Below, piece after piece: positions 34,075-43,827 of a stretch of DNA of 55,265 nt. The DNA comes from Promethearchaeota archaeon Loki_b31. Its GTDB lineage: Archaea > Asgardarchaeota > Lokiarchaeia > Sigyniarchaeales > SOKP01. How positions within the stretch are numbered: position 1 is the stretch's first letter; every line of letters starts with the position of its first letter. The DNA is taken from NCBI GenBank assembly GCA_005222975.1, contig NJBI01000017.1, positions 1 through 55,265 on the forward strand, written 5' to 3'. The translations under genes and the position numbers were made by a program. The notes beneath the pieces were generated by a model that saw nothing but the letters and a program-made list of their open reading frames with translations, was not told the origin of the DNA and did not search any database.

Positions 34075-35595
34075 TTAAGTTGGAGGAGTAGGTGGATTCA
34101 ATGCCCAGGTTGGATACTTAACGTTTTGCATACCAACAAGCTCATAAGTATATGGAGCTGATTTACCTAGAATTGTAGCCCAGATACCACTGGGATATAT
34201 TCCAATACCCGGAACTAGCTTTTTAGCTTCATTATGCCATTGTATAGCAAGAGCAGTTCCATAAGGCCAGCCTTCAACGATACAATGCCTTGTTTTATCA
34301 TTTGGTGGAGTGTCTGCATTATCATATGCACCAAAAGCAGACATTCCTTCCACAGGATTAGTAGTCGTCATGGATTCCAAAGTTAACACAATGGTATCGG
34401 AATTTAAGGATTGTGAAGTATTAATTGCCCAAGCATATTGTGAGACCGCATCAAAGCCTCCCACTGCGGTATAAATCGGCATATCGCCCCATTTAGCTAC
34501 ATAATCGTCCCATATGTCTATGGTATAGGATGTTTTATTTGTACGTATAACCGATTCTAATGTAATGCCATACTCACATCTTCCAGCTGTTTGCTCCCAG
34601 TAAGTAGCATCCTGAGACATTACATTTATTCCTATAGGTATCATACCCGGTTCATTATCTCCATAGGAATTGCTAAATATTAATCCTGCTTCACCAGATA
34701 TGATTGGAATAACAATCTGAGTGTTAGCAGCATCAAGCGTAGCCCAGTGGGCATCCATTTCGGTTGGTCCTATATCTTGAGGGATTTCTATATCCACATC
34801 AGTATAATACATAACCATATATGGATTCGCTCCACTTGAATTAGTTAAATAAGCTGTTATTGCCTGAGCAAATCCTTCCGTCCATTCTAAACTCTCTCTT
34901 ACAAAAGAAAATCTTACTACCGGATAGTCATATCCACCATACGCAGCAGGAAGAGAACTTGCAACAATTGAAGAAGTTAATATCAATGCAATCAATTCCT
35001 TTGCCAAATCAGTGCCTTTAATGGGGGTAAGCTGGAAAAAGTATTTGTATTGCTCATAATTGTTAAGTACATCTTCGGTAAACGAATCTGTTGCAGAACC
35101 AATGTTAATGAATGGGATCTTATTATCCATAAAGACATCTCGATAAGCTAACAAAGATTCGGTTCTAAACCCTCCGGCAGCAAATTGCACATTTTTATAG
35201 GATACAAGTCTGTCTGCCGCTGCTTTACCTTTTGTAGTATCTAAAATGGGGTTTGCCTCGTCAGTGTCTTCAGAAGTTATACCAATGTAATACCGTTTCC
35301 CACCGATTAAGATACCTCCGCCAGGATATTGCGATCCTATCGATCCTGTTCCTGTATTAATTTGATATGCAGCGAGCCAAGCTCCATGAACTTGTCCCTC
35401 TCCATGTATACGTTTCGTATCTCCCGCTATACCAATTTTTATTATTTGGTCTTCAGTTATGCCAGCAGGTGCACCAGGACAATCCGTAGCACTCCAGCCA
35501 TAAGGTGCTACGAAAAACCATACAGTAACCCCAACTCCAACTCCGATAATTGCAATTATGACGATGGCTAAAATTCTTTTTGTTAATTTTTCCAT
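34075..35595 (-). CDS. Branched-chain amino-acid-type substrate-binding protein
   Basis: This 506-residue protein has an N-terminal anchor helix (RILAIVIIAIIGVGVGVTVWFF), then a Peripla_BP_6 (LivJ-type) domain: IIKIGIAGDTKRIHGE, GAWLAAYQINTGTG, an AAADRLVSYKNVQFAAGG loop and GGFDAVSQYAWAIN. The hinge-lobe pattern fits ligands such as Leu/Ile/Val, amides or related carboxylates. It is anchored in the archaeal membrane, not free in a periplasm. It faces the LivHMGF genes divergently, across 241 bp that contains TATA-like AT sequence, so joint regulation is likely. The fold is sure; the ligand is not. Confidence 0.88.
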   Translation of the reverse strand: MEKLTKRILAIVIIAIIGVGVGVTVWFFVAPYGWSATDCPGAPAGITEDQIIKIGIAGDTKRIHGEGQVHGAWLAAYQINTGTGSIGSQYPGGGILIGGKRYYIGITSEDTDEANPILDTTKGKAAADRLVSYKNVQFAAGGFRTESLLAYRDVFMDNKIPFINIGSATDSFTEDVLNNYEQYKYFFQLTPIKGTDLAKELIALILTSSIVASSLPAAYGGYDYPVVRFSFVRESLEWTEGFAQAITAYLTNSSGANPYMVMYYTDVDIEIPQDIGPTEMDAHWATLDAANTQIVIPIISGEAGLIFSNSYGDNEPGMIPIGINVMSQDATYWEQTAGRCEYGITLESVIRTNKTSYTIDIWDDYVAKWGDMPIYTAVGGFDAVSQYAWAINTSQSLNSDTIVLTLESMTTTNPVEGMSAFGAYDNADTPPNDKTRHCIVEGWPYGTALAIQWHNEAKKLVPGIGIYPSGIWATILGKSAPYTYELVGMQNVKYPTWALNPPTPPT

Positions 35596-35836
35596 TTTGT
35601 TTTATCACTTTTTTATATTTAAATTTGAATATATTTTAGACAAACTAATATATAAAGATTTACATTATTACGAAAATTAGTTAAAAATCAAATTAATTCC
35701 ACCTTAATTGGAATTGGCAGAAAGTAACCTTTTTATAGAATGTAATCTAAATACATTTTAATATTGAAAGATTTTTAAGTAAGACCAATTTGCTCGGATC
35801 TTATTGTTTTGATAAAACTGATAAGGTATAATTGAA

Positions 35837-36706
35837 TTGATTGTAGAATTTTTAATATACGGTCTTGTCCAAAGCTCTATATATGGTTTACTAGCTATCG
35901 GTTATTCGTTAGTTTATGGAGTAGGAAGAATTTTGAATTTAGCTCATGGAGCGTTTTATCTGTTATCCGCTTATATCTTTTACTTTACTTGGTCAAGTTT
36001 AATAACTGTTCCGGGTGATTTTGGATTTTTATTTGGGATGTTCATAACATTGATCTTAATTGTAATTATCGGAATGTTATTGTATCTACTATTAATTAAA
36101 CCGCTGCAGGATAATGAAGTAGGTGTTATGATTGGTACGTTCGCCTTTGGTTTTTTTGCCGAACAATTGGTTAATGTATATGAACCCCGGACACAATCGA
36201 TTTCTTCAATCTGGAACGAAAATTTTGTTATTCTGGGTGTTCAAGTTCAATTACATCAAATAATCGTAATAGTTGCTTCACTTCTAATAATTTTCATCTT
36301 GATGACCTTTATAAATAAAACACGATTGGGAAAATCTATCAGAGCCGTCTCTCAGGATCGAGAGGCTGCTAGTTTAATGGGTATAAATGTTAATAGAGTA
36401 GTGATGTATACTTTAATGATCTCAGCTTTTTTAGCTGGTTTAGCAGCAGTTTTTTATGTACCACTCGATAGGGTTGCCCCTTATCTTGGTTGGATGGTAT
36501 TGACTGATTCTATAGCAATAGTCATTCTTGGTGGTATGGGTAGCCTAAAAGGAAGTTTAATTGGAGCGTTCATTTTGGGTTATGTTAGAATTTACACAGC
36601 GTATTTTATCCATCCCCTCATATCATCCCTCATGCCTATAATTGTGTTGATATTCATTTTATTATTAAGACCAAGAGGTCTGTTCGGTAAAAAAGAAATT
36701 GATTAA
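35837..36706 (+). CDS. livH: Branched-chain amino-acid ABC transporter permease LivH
   Basis: This 289-residue permease has eight or nine helices. Landmarks: GLLAIGYSLVYGVGRILNLAHGAFYLL (conserved NxAHG), RAVSQDREAASLMGI (the EAA-type coupling loop to the ATPase), and IVILGGMGSLKGSLIGA. The start is TTG at 35837, chosen because no ATG lies in the first 70 bp and translation from it gives the standard LivH N-terminus. Together with LivM it forms the membrane channel of the importer. Confidence 0.9.
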   Translation: MIVEFLIYGLVQSSIYGLLAIGYSLVYGVGRILNLAHGAFYLLSAYIFYFTWSSLITVPGDFGFLFGMFITLILIVIIGMLLYLLLIKPLQDNEVGVMIGTFAFGFFAEQLVNVYEPRTQSISSIWNENFVILGVQVQLHQIIVIVASLLIIFILMTFINKTRLGKSIRAVSQDREAASLMGINVNRVVMYTLMISAFLAGLAAVFYVPLDRVAPYLGWMVLTDSIAIVILGGMGSLKGSLIGAFILGYVRIYTAYFIHPLISSLMPIIVLIFILLLRPRGLFGKKEID

Positions 36707-36756
36707 CAATTCATTAAAATATCAAATATAAATATAACTAAAAGAGTGAGTTATGA

Positions 36757-37764
36757 ATGCCAAATAAAACTCAAAGGTTTCGAGAAAAAGTGCTTGGATT
36801 TCCAAACTACTTTAAACATTGGATTAGAGACTTTAAAGGAAGTCTCACGGTATTATGTATTCTTGGTTTGCTTTCTTTCCCTTTACTAACGACTAACTCG
36901 TACTTTTTAGGAATATTCATACTTGCCATGATTTATTCAATTTATGCCGCAAGTTGGGATTTACTTACTGGATTTACGGGTAAAGTAAGTTTCGGGCATG
37001 CCATTTTCTTAGGGATCGCGGGATATGTAACCGCCGAATTACTTAAGTTTTATAATTTCCATTGGTTAAGTGCATTGTTTTTTGGTGTTCTTGCCGCAGG
37101 ATTGATCGGTCTTGGACTTGGTTATATTACCTTAAGATTAAAGGGACCTTACCTTGCTCTAGGTACTCTGGTTATAGGGATAATATGTCAAAATATATTT
37201 GCATTAAATCCTTTAAAACCTATTTTACATGGGGATGAAGGAATATCAGGTCTTCCTGCACTGTCTTCTAGTACTGTTGTGATCTATTATATAGTTTTAA
37301 TTTTCATGATTATAACTCTTATAGTTTTAATTCGAATAACAAAACTCAATATTGGTACATTATTTAAATCAATACGAGATGATGAGACCGGATCAGAGGC
37401 AGCAGGAATAAATATAACTAAATATAAAATTATTGCATTTATGATCAGTGGTTTATTTGCAGGTTTGGCGGGTGGATTATTTGCGATGTTTAATAGATCA
37501 GTAAGTCCGTTGATATTTCAACCGTTATACTCTTTTTATGCAATAATCATAGCCGCATTAGGAGGATTGGCTACGATATCTGGTTCTGCACTTGGTGCTT
37601 TCCTTTTCGTATTTTTGACCGCAATTTTTGTAGATTTTGCTGAAATCAGCCTCCTTATTTTTTCAATTATTCTTATAATTATTATTCGATTTGCCTCGGG
37701 GGGAGTGTTAAAACCCGCATTAGAACGATTAAAAGATTTGTGGGACATCTTATTGGGAAGATGA
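36757..37764 (+). CDS. livM: Branched-chain amino-acid ABC transporter permease LivM
   Basis: This 335-residue permease follows livH by 50 bp. The LivM markers are GFTGKVSFGHAIFLGIAGY, ALGTLVIGI, SIRDDETGSEAAGINITKYKI (coupling loop) and IIAALGGLATISGSALGAF. The N-terminal soluble stretch of about 30 residues (FREKVLGFPNYFKHWI) is longer than usual. Paired with LivH as heterodimeric channel. Confidence 0.9.
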   Translation: MPNKTQRFREKVLGFPNYFKHWIRDFKGSLTVLCILGLLSFPLLTTNSYFLGIFILAMIYSIYAASWDLLTGFTGKVSFGHAIFLGIAGYVTAELLKFYNFHWLSALFFGVLAAGLIGLGLGYITLRLKGPYLALGTLVIGIICQNIFALNPLKPILHGDEGISGLPALSSSTVVIYYIVLIFMIITLIVLIRITKLNIGTLFKSIRDDETGSEAAGINITKYKIIAFMISGLFAGLAGGLFAMFNRSVSPLIFQPLYSFYAIIIAALGGLATISGSALGAFLFVFLTAIFVDFAEISLLIFSIILIIIIRFASGGVLKPALERLKDLWDILLGR

Positions 37765-37803
37765 ATTATCTTAAATTAATATATTGAGTGTGAAATAAAA
37801 AAA

Positions 37804-38547
37804 ATGGGAACGATCTTAGAAGTTAAGAATTTAACCAAAAAATATAGTGGTTTAACAGCTGTTAACGATTTTAGTTTTGAAGTAAGACGGGGAGAATTTA
37901 CAGGCTTAATAGGTCCTAATGGCGCTGGAAAAACTACATTATTTAACTTAATTTCAGGATTAGAGAAACCCAATTCGGGGACGGTTAGGTTTGATGGTCG
38001 TGATATAACAGGTATGAAACCATATAAAATAGTAAATTTAGGTATTGCGAGAACATTCCAACTTGTTCGATCATTTCGATTTATGACACTCCTTGATAAT
38101 ATATCAGTCTCTTGCCTTTCACCAAGAGGTAAAAAAGTAGCTAAACAATATGGTATAGACGAATACGCGAGTTCTATTTTAGCTGCAGTTGGTCTTGTTG
38201 ACAAAGCTAGAATACCTCCCATAATATTACCTCATGGCGATTTGAGAAAATTGCAAATAGGAAAAGCGTTAGGCACTAATCCTCAATTACTTCTTTTAGA
38301 CGAGCCATTTAGCGGACTGTCTCGCGAAGAACAAGAGGGTATAACAGATTTGATAATAAAATTGCATGATGATGGAGTAACTGTATTTATGACCGGACAT
38401 GTTTTACGAGAACTAATGCACCTCGTACCTAGAGTAGTTGCTATGCACCAAGGTAAATATATAACCGAAGGCCCTCCACAAGAGGTTGCAAACAACAAAA
38501 TTGTATTAGAAGCGTATTTAGGAAGAGGAAGTGAACACCTTGCTTGA
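37804..38547 (+). CDS. livG: Branched-chain amino-acid ABC transporter ATPase LivG
   Basis: This 247-residue ATPase has Walker A GPNGAGKT, Walker B LLLLDEPFSGLS, and the H-loop (TGHVL). The signature motif is unusual: instead of LSGGQ or LSYGQ it reads LPHGDLRKLQIGKAL near residue 145, as in the LivG group (LPYGxQR..). Leu-His replaces the typical Leu-Pro-Tyr. The next ATPase gene overlaps its end by 17 bp. Confidence 0.9.
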   Translation: MGTILEVKNLTKKYSGLTAVNDFSFEVRRGEFTGLIGPNGAGKTTLFNLISGLEKPNSGTVRFDGRDITGMKPYKIVNLGIARTFQLVRSFRFMTLLDNISVSCLSPRGKKVAKQYGIDEYASSILAAVGLVDKARIPPIILPHGDLRKLQIGKALGTNPQLLLLDEPFSGLSREEQEGITDLIIKLHDDGVTVFMTGHVLRELMHLVPRVVAMHQGKYITEGPPQEVANNKIVLEAYLGRGSEHLA

Positions 38548-39244
38548 AATGAGAAAAATATATCATTATTATGGAAAAGCTAGAGCTCTCGAAGAAATCA
38601 ATTTAACGGTAGAAGATAGAGCTCTGGATGCCGTTATCGGTCCTAACGGAGCGGGAAAATCAACTCTTCTAAGAGTTATATCAGGATTAGAAGAACCAGA
38701 TAGAGGGAAAATTGAATTTTTGGGAGAAAGAATTGACGGCTTAAAAGCTCATAAAATCGCCAAAAAAGGAATAGCTCATTGTCCAGAGCGTCGGCGCTTA
38801 TTTTATGATATGAGCGTAATGGAAAACTTGGAACTAGGGGCATATGTTTTAAAGGATAGAAAAAGATTTCACGAGTTATTAGATTTTGTATTTGAAGTTT
38901 TCCCTCGCCTTAAAGAAAGGAAAAAACAAAGAGCAGGAACGTTGAGTGGAGGCGAACAACAGATGCTCGCAATCGGTCGTGCAATTATGGCAAATCCAAA
39001 ATTACTTTTGTTAGATGAACCTTCATTGGGTTTAGCTCCTAAAATAAAGGATAGAATATTTGAAGCAGTAAATAAGATTAAAAAAGAGGGGACTACAACT
39101 TTACTAGTTGAACAAGATGCTGTATTAGCAATGGAAGTTGGTGAAACCATACATCTATTGGAAGAAGGCAAAATAGAAATGAGGGGCACAAAAGAACAGT
39201 TAGAAAAAGAACCTCGAATTAAAAAAGTCTATCTAGGAATATAG
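38531..39244 (+). CDS. livF: Branched-chain amino-acid ABC transporter ATPase LivF
   Basis: This 237-residue ATPase has GPNGAGKST, LSGGEQQML, LLLLDEPSLGLAP and LVEQDA. A GTG codon serves as start (38531), overlapping livG, and gives MNTLLEMRKIYHYYG, the expected LivF N-terminus. It forms the nucleotide-binding heterodimer with LivG. Overlap points to translational coupling. Confidence 0.9.
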   Translation: MNTLLEMRKIYHYYGKARALEEINLTVEDRALDAVIGPNGAGKSTLLRVISGLEEPDRGKIEFLGERIDGLKAHKIAKKGIAHCPERRRLFYDMSVMENLELGAYVLKDRKRFHELLDFVFEVFPRLKERKKQRAGTLSGGEQQMLAIGRAIMANPKLLLLDEPSLGLAPKIKDRIFEAVNKIKKEGTTTLLVEQDAVLAMEVGETIHLLEEGKIEMRGTKEQLEKEPRIKKVYLGI

Positions 39245-39255
39245 GGTGATAAAGA

Positions 39256-40602
39256 ATGTCAGCTTCTTTAGAACAATTGTTAAGGAATGCAAGAATTGAT
39301 TTAGTTTTATCAAGAATTGAAAAAGATTCATCTGTTATTGGTGAAGTAATAAAAAATATGGATAGTGAAATCCGCTCTATCCGGTTTAATTCAATATTTG
39401 TGTTAGGTGAAATAGGAGAGAAATCTGGCGAAAATGCAGTGCTTAAAATAACTGAATACCTAGATGATGAAGATTGGAGTATCCGTCGAGAAGCAGTTAG
39501 ATCTTTAGGAAAAATTGGAAAACTTGCTGAATCCGCAATACTAAAATTGTCTAAATGTTCTTCTGATAATGAAGTCTCTATCAGAACTGCCGTAGTTACT
39601 TCACTTGGAAAAATTGGTAAAGCTACGAACGAATCTCTAAATTCTCTTAAAAACGCACTAAAAGATGAAAACGAAGAGGTGCGCACTAAAGCAGCTGAGG
39701 CCTTAAGTTTATTGGGATCTGAAGCTTTCGAGGTTATCTCCGATTTAATGAGTTGTATTAGCGATCCAAGTTGGGCTGTTAGAACCGCTTCAGCACGAGC
39801 AATGAGTGGTATTGGAAGAGGTACAATTAAAGCAATTCCTACATTAATAGGCGCGCTTGATGACAAGGATTGGAGGGTTAGGTATCATATTGTTAATACA
39901 CTTACTCAAATTGGTGAAGCGTCTGTTTCTCATCTACTAAATGCCTTAAACCATAAAAATAGAGTTGTTAGAAAATGTGTAGTCGAAAGTTTAGGAGAGT
40001 TAAATATAAAAAGTCCAGAAATAATTGAAAAATTAGAGTTAATGTTAAAAGATAAGAAAGAAGAAGTCAGAGGAAAAGCAGCTGATTCTTTACGGAGCTT
40101 AGGTAAAGAAGCCGTTCCTGCTTTAACTAACGCGCTTCAAAATGCTAATAAAAAGATGAAAATCGTCATAATTTCAGCGATTGGAGGGATTGGATTAGAT
40201 GCGATTGAGGCAATCCCTCATTTGGTAACTTCATTAAAAGGTGAAAAAACTTTAGTGCGTGTAGAAGCAGCTCGAAATCTAGGAGCAATTGGTAAAGATT
40301 CAGAAGAAACACTAATAGCTTTAGAAGAAGCCTTGAACGATAAAAAAACTATTGTAAGGAGAGAAGCTGCTCTTTCGTTAGGTAAAATTGGAACCATTTC
40401 GGAGAAAGCTATTCCTTCTTTACTAAGAGCGTTAGATGATAAAAAACCAGATGTTAGATGGAGAGCGTCTGAAGCCTTAGGAAAAATTAAAATAGCCACG
40501 CCTGAGGTAATTTCAGCTTTAAAAAACCTAATTCACGATAACTGTGACTACGTATGCGAATCCGCTGATTTCGCAATAGATAACATTACAGAAAATATTT
40601 AA
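39256..40602 (+). CDS. HEAT-repeat (PBS-lyase type) scaffold protein
   Basis: This 448-residue protein consists of about twelve HEAT-like units of 31-37 residues, each with the pattern A(I/V)..L...L.D....VR..A...L..IG. The best repeats contain VRRAAxxxLGxIG-like runs (e.g. VRREAALSLGKIG). It has no catalytic motif and probably serves as a protein-binding scaffold. It begins 11 bp after livF on the same strand, an association with an ABC transporter for which I know no precedent. Confidence 0.82.
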   Translation: MSASLEQLLRNARIDLVLSRIEKDSSVIGEVIKNMDSEIRSIRFNSIFVLGEIGEKSGENAVLKITEYLDDEDWSIRREAVRSLGKIGKLAESAILKLSKCSSDNEVSIRTAVVTSLGKIGKATNESLNSLKNALKDENEEVRTKAAEALSLLGSEAFEVISDLMSCISDPSWAVRTASARAMSGIGRGTIKAIPTLIGALDDKDWRVRYHIVNTLTQIGEASVSHLLNALNHKNRVVRKCVVESLGELNIKSPEIIEKLELMLKDKKEEVRGKAADSLRSLGKEAVPALTNALQNANKKMKIVIISAIGGIGLDAIEAIPHLVTSLKGEKTLVRVEAARNLGAIGKDSEETLIALEEALNDKKTIVRREAALSLGKIGTISEKAIPSLLRALDDKKPDVRWRASEALGKIKIATPEVISALKNLIHDNCDYVCESADFAIDNITENI

Positions 40603-40692
40603 ATTCTAACTCATTTTATTTCAAAAATAAATTAAAAAGAAAAGATGTAAAATAATAAAATCAATATATATTTAAAATAGAAGGTTTGAAAA

Positions 40693-42378
40693 ATGAGTGA
40701 AAACCCTTATGCAAAAAAACCTTGGCTGGAACATTACGACGAGAATGTACCCCATCATATAGATTATCCTAATTTGAATATCTACGAATTTTTAGATAAT
40801 TCTGCAAAGGATTTTGGCGGTCGAACTGCAATTTGGTTTATGAAAAGCAAGATCACGTACAAAAAGTTCAAAGGTATTGCTGATAGACTCGCAACTGCTC
40901 TCGTCAATTTAGGAGTTAAAAGAGGAGATGTCGTAGCAATTATGATTCCAAACTTCCCCCAATTTATTTTCAGTTATTACGCTATATTAAAAGCAGGCGG
41001 AATTGTTACGGCTTGTAGCGTTCTCCACACTGAACACGAGTTGGCTTATCAGCTTAATGACTCTGGAGCAGAGATCCTAATAGCTTGGGACAACCAAGTT
41101 GACAAAATTAATAAAATAAGAGATAGAACCCGGTTGAGACATGTTATAATAACAAATGTTCTCGATTATACAATGATGGCGCCAAGAAACCCACCTGAGA
41201 TCGCTGGAACGATGCAGTTTATTAATTTAATTAATAACACAAAACCTAATCCCCCAAAATTCGAAACAAATGGTCAAGAAGATATTGCGTGCTTACAATA
41301 TACGGGAGGTACAACCGGATTGCCTAAAGGCGCAATGCTTACTCATAGTAATATTGTCTCTAATTGCATAGCAACTCACAGATGGTTAGGTGCGGAAGTA
41401 AAAAGGGGTAAAGATACAGGGCTTACTAATTTACCACTATTCCATATATACGGTCAAACGGTATGTATGAATATCTTGATTTATAATGGCTCCACCATCG
41501 CTTTAAATCCAGACCCCCGCGATCAAAAGTCTTTATTCGAATTAATTAAAGCTACTCGTCCATCAATGTTTCCAGGGGTACCAACAATGTACATGCGTTT
41601 GTTAGAACGGGACGACTTAGAAGATTATGCAAAAGATCTTAAATCTATAAGAATTTGTAATACTGGAGCAGCACCGATGCCCCCAGAGGTTCTTAAGGAA
41701 TTTGAAGCGAGGACAGGCGGTAAAATTCTCGAGGGTTACGGACTGACAGAGACGTCACCGGTTGCTACTACTAATCCTGTTCAAGGAGAAAGGAAGATAG
41801 GTTCTGTTGGAATGCCAATTCCTGATACGGAACTAAAAATCGTAGATATTGACGATTATACCAAAATTATACCTCTTGGAGAATCGGGTGAAATTATGAT
41901 AAAAGGACCTCAAGTTATGAAAGGTTATTGGAACAAGCCTGAAGAAACTACTGGTCAAATAAAGGGTGACTGGCTTTTAACAGGAGATATCGCGAAAATG
42001 GACGAAGATGGCTATTTCTTTATAGTTGATAGGAAGAAGGACATGATAAATGTTAGCGGTTTTAAAGTTTACCCGAGAGAATTGGAAGATGTATTATTTG
42101 AACACGAAGCTATTGAAAATGCTGCCGTAATTGGGCTTCCTAATCCGGATATGCCCGGTAGTGAAAAAGTAAAGGCGTATATTGTTCTTAAGGATGGATA
42201 TAATGAAAGTGAAGAAATGGAAGCTGAAATAAAAGAATTCTGTAGACAAACTGTCGCTGTTTATAAAGTTCCTAAATTTATAGAATTTAGAAAAGAACTA
42301 CCCGAAACCCTCGTTGGTAAAGTTTTAAGAAAAGATCTAAAAGAAATTGAAGCCAGAAGACGGGGAGAAGAAGTTTAA
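40693..42378 (+). CDS. Acyl-CoA ligase (AMP-forming)
   Basis: This 561-residue ANL-superfamily enzyme contains the AMP-binding motif YTGGTTGLPKGAMLTHSN (near 203-220), YGLTETSPV (near 350), TGDIAKMDEDGYF, the hinge/latch DRKKDMINVSGFKVYP, and the catalytic Lys region LVGKVLRKDL near the C-terminus. It activates a carboxylic acid, probably a fatty or branched-chain acid, to acyl-CoA through an acyl-adenylate. It lies behind the transporter and HEAT genes, and an acyl-CoA dehydrogenase begins at the right of the window, so carboxylate degradation or biosynthesis is possible, but no operon link is visible. Substrate is not determinable. Confidence 0.9.
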   Translation: MSENPYAKKPWLEHYDENVPHHIDYPNLNIYEFLDNSAKDFGGRTAIWFMKSKITYKKFKGIADRLATALVNLGVKRGDVVAIMIPNFPQFIFSYYAILKAGGIVTACSVLHTEHELAYQLNDSGAEILIAWDNQVDKINKIRDRTRLRHVIITNVLDYTMMAPRNPPEIAGTMQFINLINNTKPNPPKFETNGQEDIACLQYTGGTTGLPKGAMLTHSNIVSNCIATHRWLGAEVKRGKDTGLTNLPLFHIYGQTVCMNILIYNGSTIALNPDPRDQKSLFELIKATRPSMFPGVPTMYMRLLERDDLEDYAKDLKSIRICNTGAAPMPPEVLKEFEARTGGKILEGYGLTETSPVATTNPVQGERKIGSVGMPIPDTELKIVDIDDYTKIIPLGESGEIMIKGPQVMKGYWNKPEETTGQIKGDWLLTGDIAKMDEDGYFFIVDRKKDMINVSGFKVYPRELEDVLFEHEAIENAAVIGLPNPDMPGSEKVKAYIVLKDGYNESEEMEAEIKEFCRQTVAVYKVPKFIEFRKELPETLVGKVLRKDLKEIEARRRGEEV

Positions 42379-42469
42379 TCTACAATATTATCCAACTCTT
42401 ACATTTTATAACTATTTTTATTTTAACAATTTATTTTTTAATTAAATCAATTTTTTCCTTTTACTAATA

Positions 42470-43069
42470 ATGAATATCATGAATGTCGACGAAATACTTT
42501 CAGCTGTAAGAACTTTCGCATATAATAATTCTGAAAATGACGATCTCCATGGTTTTAAACACGTTAAACGAGTACTTAATTTATGTGTGGAAATAGGGAC
42601 TGCTTTAAATGCGAATTTATTGATAATTAAAATAGCTGCCTTACTTCACGATGTTGGTAGAATTTATGAGAAAAAAAATGATGCAAAGAATCACGCTGAA
42701 ATATCCGCTGAAATGGCTGAAAAATTTCTACAAAAAACTAACTTCAACATTAGTATTGACAATATTGCAAATATTATTCACAGCATTCGAGCACATTCTT
42801 TTTCGAATAACATTAAACCTAAAACTCTTGAAGCTAAAATATTGTCGGACGCAGATAAACTAGACGCGCTTGGAGCAATAGGTTTATACAGAACAATTAT
42901 ATATTCATTTAAATTGAAAAATGGTGGAATAGAGAAAGTAATTGAACATTTAGAAAAAAAAATAATAAAATTAAAAGATCGAATGTATTTAGACATTTCA
43001 AAAGAAATAGCAAAAGAAAGACAGAAAATTATCTTAGATTTTTATTATGAAATAAAAAAGGAAGTGTAA
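42470..43069 (+). CDS. HD-domain phosphohydrolase; host gene of module copy 3
   Basis: This 199-residue protein has the HD signature H27..H31 (LHGFKHVKRV), LLHDVG near 59-64, a central HAEISAEMAE, and DADKLDALGAIGL near 127, with the same spacing as YedJ/YfbR-like hydrolases. It acts on nucleotides or phosphorylated small molecules; the substrate is unknown. A second ATG is at 42479. The C-terminal 50 residues (GGIEKVIEHLEKKIIKLKD..) are what is repeated after module copy 3 at 47205-47381. Its stop is 95 bp before the module's TATA box. Confidence 0.82.
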   Translation: MNIMNVDEILSAVRTFAYNNSENDDLHGFKHVKRVLNLCVEIGTALNANLLIIKIAALLHDVGRIYEKKNDAKNHAEISAEMAEKFLQKTNFNISIDNIANIIHSIRAHSFSNNIKPKTLEAKILSDADKLDALGAIGLYRTIIYSFKLKNGGIEKVIEHLEKKIIKLKDRMYLDISKEIAKERQKIILDFYYEIKKEV

Positions 43070-43164
43070 TATCTAAATTTTTATACTTTTTTGAAAACCA
43101 CCTTCATTTTTCTTTCCTTTCAAGTCCTATATTCGAACATAAAACTTCTTGTCACAATTTGTTC

Positions 43165-43199
43165 TTTAAATATATATGCCATAATTAGGTAGTAAAAGA
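43165..43199 (+). promoter_or_regulatory. Conserved promoter and leader of module copy 3
   Basis: TTTAAATA (43165-43172) and TAATTAGGTAGTAAAAGA (43182-43199) precede the orfA3 ATG by 51 and 17 bp. The leader is identical to that of copy 1. Confidence 0.6.
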
Positions 43200-43215
43200 A
43201 TTATGATAATAAATT

Positions 43216-43827
43216 ATGACAAACTATATTGAAGATTCTTATATTGGATCAGAATATTATGATATTTTTAATGAATGGTATGAAATTGAGGGCGCAAGAA
43301 AAATAAAAGAACTTTCACGCCAACTCCGAACTTTTTTCAATTACAAGACTGAAGTGATAAGATATCGATTTCGATCCACTCCTAATCTTGCCGAAAATGA
43401 TACAAACACTAAATTTCTCAGTCGAAAGCAAGAAATTGAATCATTAACTCGTGAATTCATAATCTTGTTAAAAAAGCTTAAGAAAAATGGACAAACACTT
43501 GAGCAAGGGATTCAATCTCTCTTTTTTGACAATAATAAAACACCATTAAATAAACTCTCAGAAATAACTGAGAAATTATCCATGTTACTTCCCTATTTTT
43601 CAGAAGAAAGCTTTTACACTCATCCTAAATTTCTCAAATTTAGCGTGACATTAGCACAACACCTTTGTTTAGTGAAAAAATGCTTGAATGCGCAATTTAG
43701 CGAATTCTTTGAGGAACTTGAAATAAACTACAACAATTTAGAAGAAGAACTTGAAGATTTAATCGAAGTCACCCCAATTAAGAAGCAAAAATTAAAAAAG
43801 CAACTTGAGGAGAGATTAACTTCATGA
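43216..43827 (+). CDS. OrfA3: helical partner protein, third copy
   Basis: This 203-residue protein is nearly colinear with OrfA1: TNTKFLSRKQEIESLTREF, GIQSLFFDNNKTPLN and FEELEINYNNLE are the same in both. Differences cluster in the last 20 residues (EVTPIKKQKLKKQ). Two Cys in LCLVKKCLNAQF are kept. It overlaps orfB3 by ATGA. Similarity to OrfA1 is much higher than between the two host genes or their remnants, so the modules share more recent ancestry than their flanks. Confidence 0.8.
   Translation: MTNYIEDSYIGSEYYDIFNEWYEIEGARKIKELSRQLRTFFNYKTEVIRYRFRSTPNLAENDTNTKFLSRKQEIESLTREFIILLKKLKKNGQTLEQGIQSLFFDNNKTPLNKLSEITEKLSMLLPYFSEESFYTHPKFLKFSVTLAQHLCLVKKCLNAQFSEFFEELEINYNNLEEELEDLIEVTPIKKQKLKKQLEERLTS

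Noticed and set aside
38869..39866. Minus-strand frames over livF and the HEAT gene
   Set aside because: Shadows of well-supported plus-strand genes.
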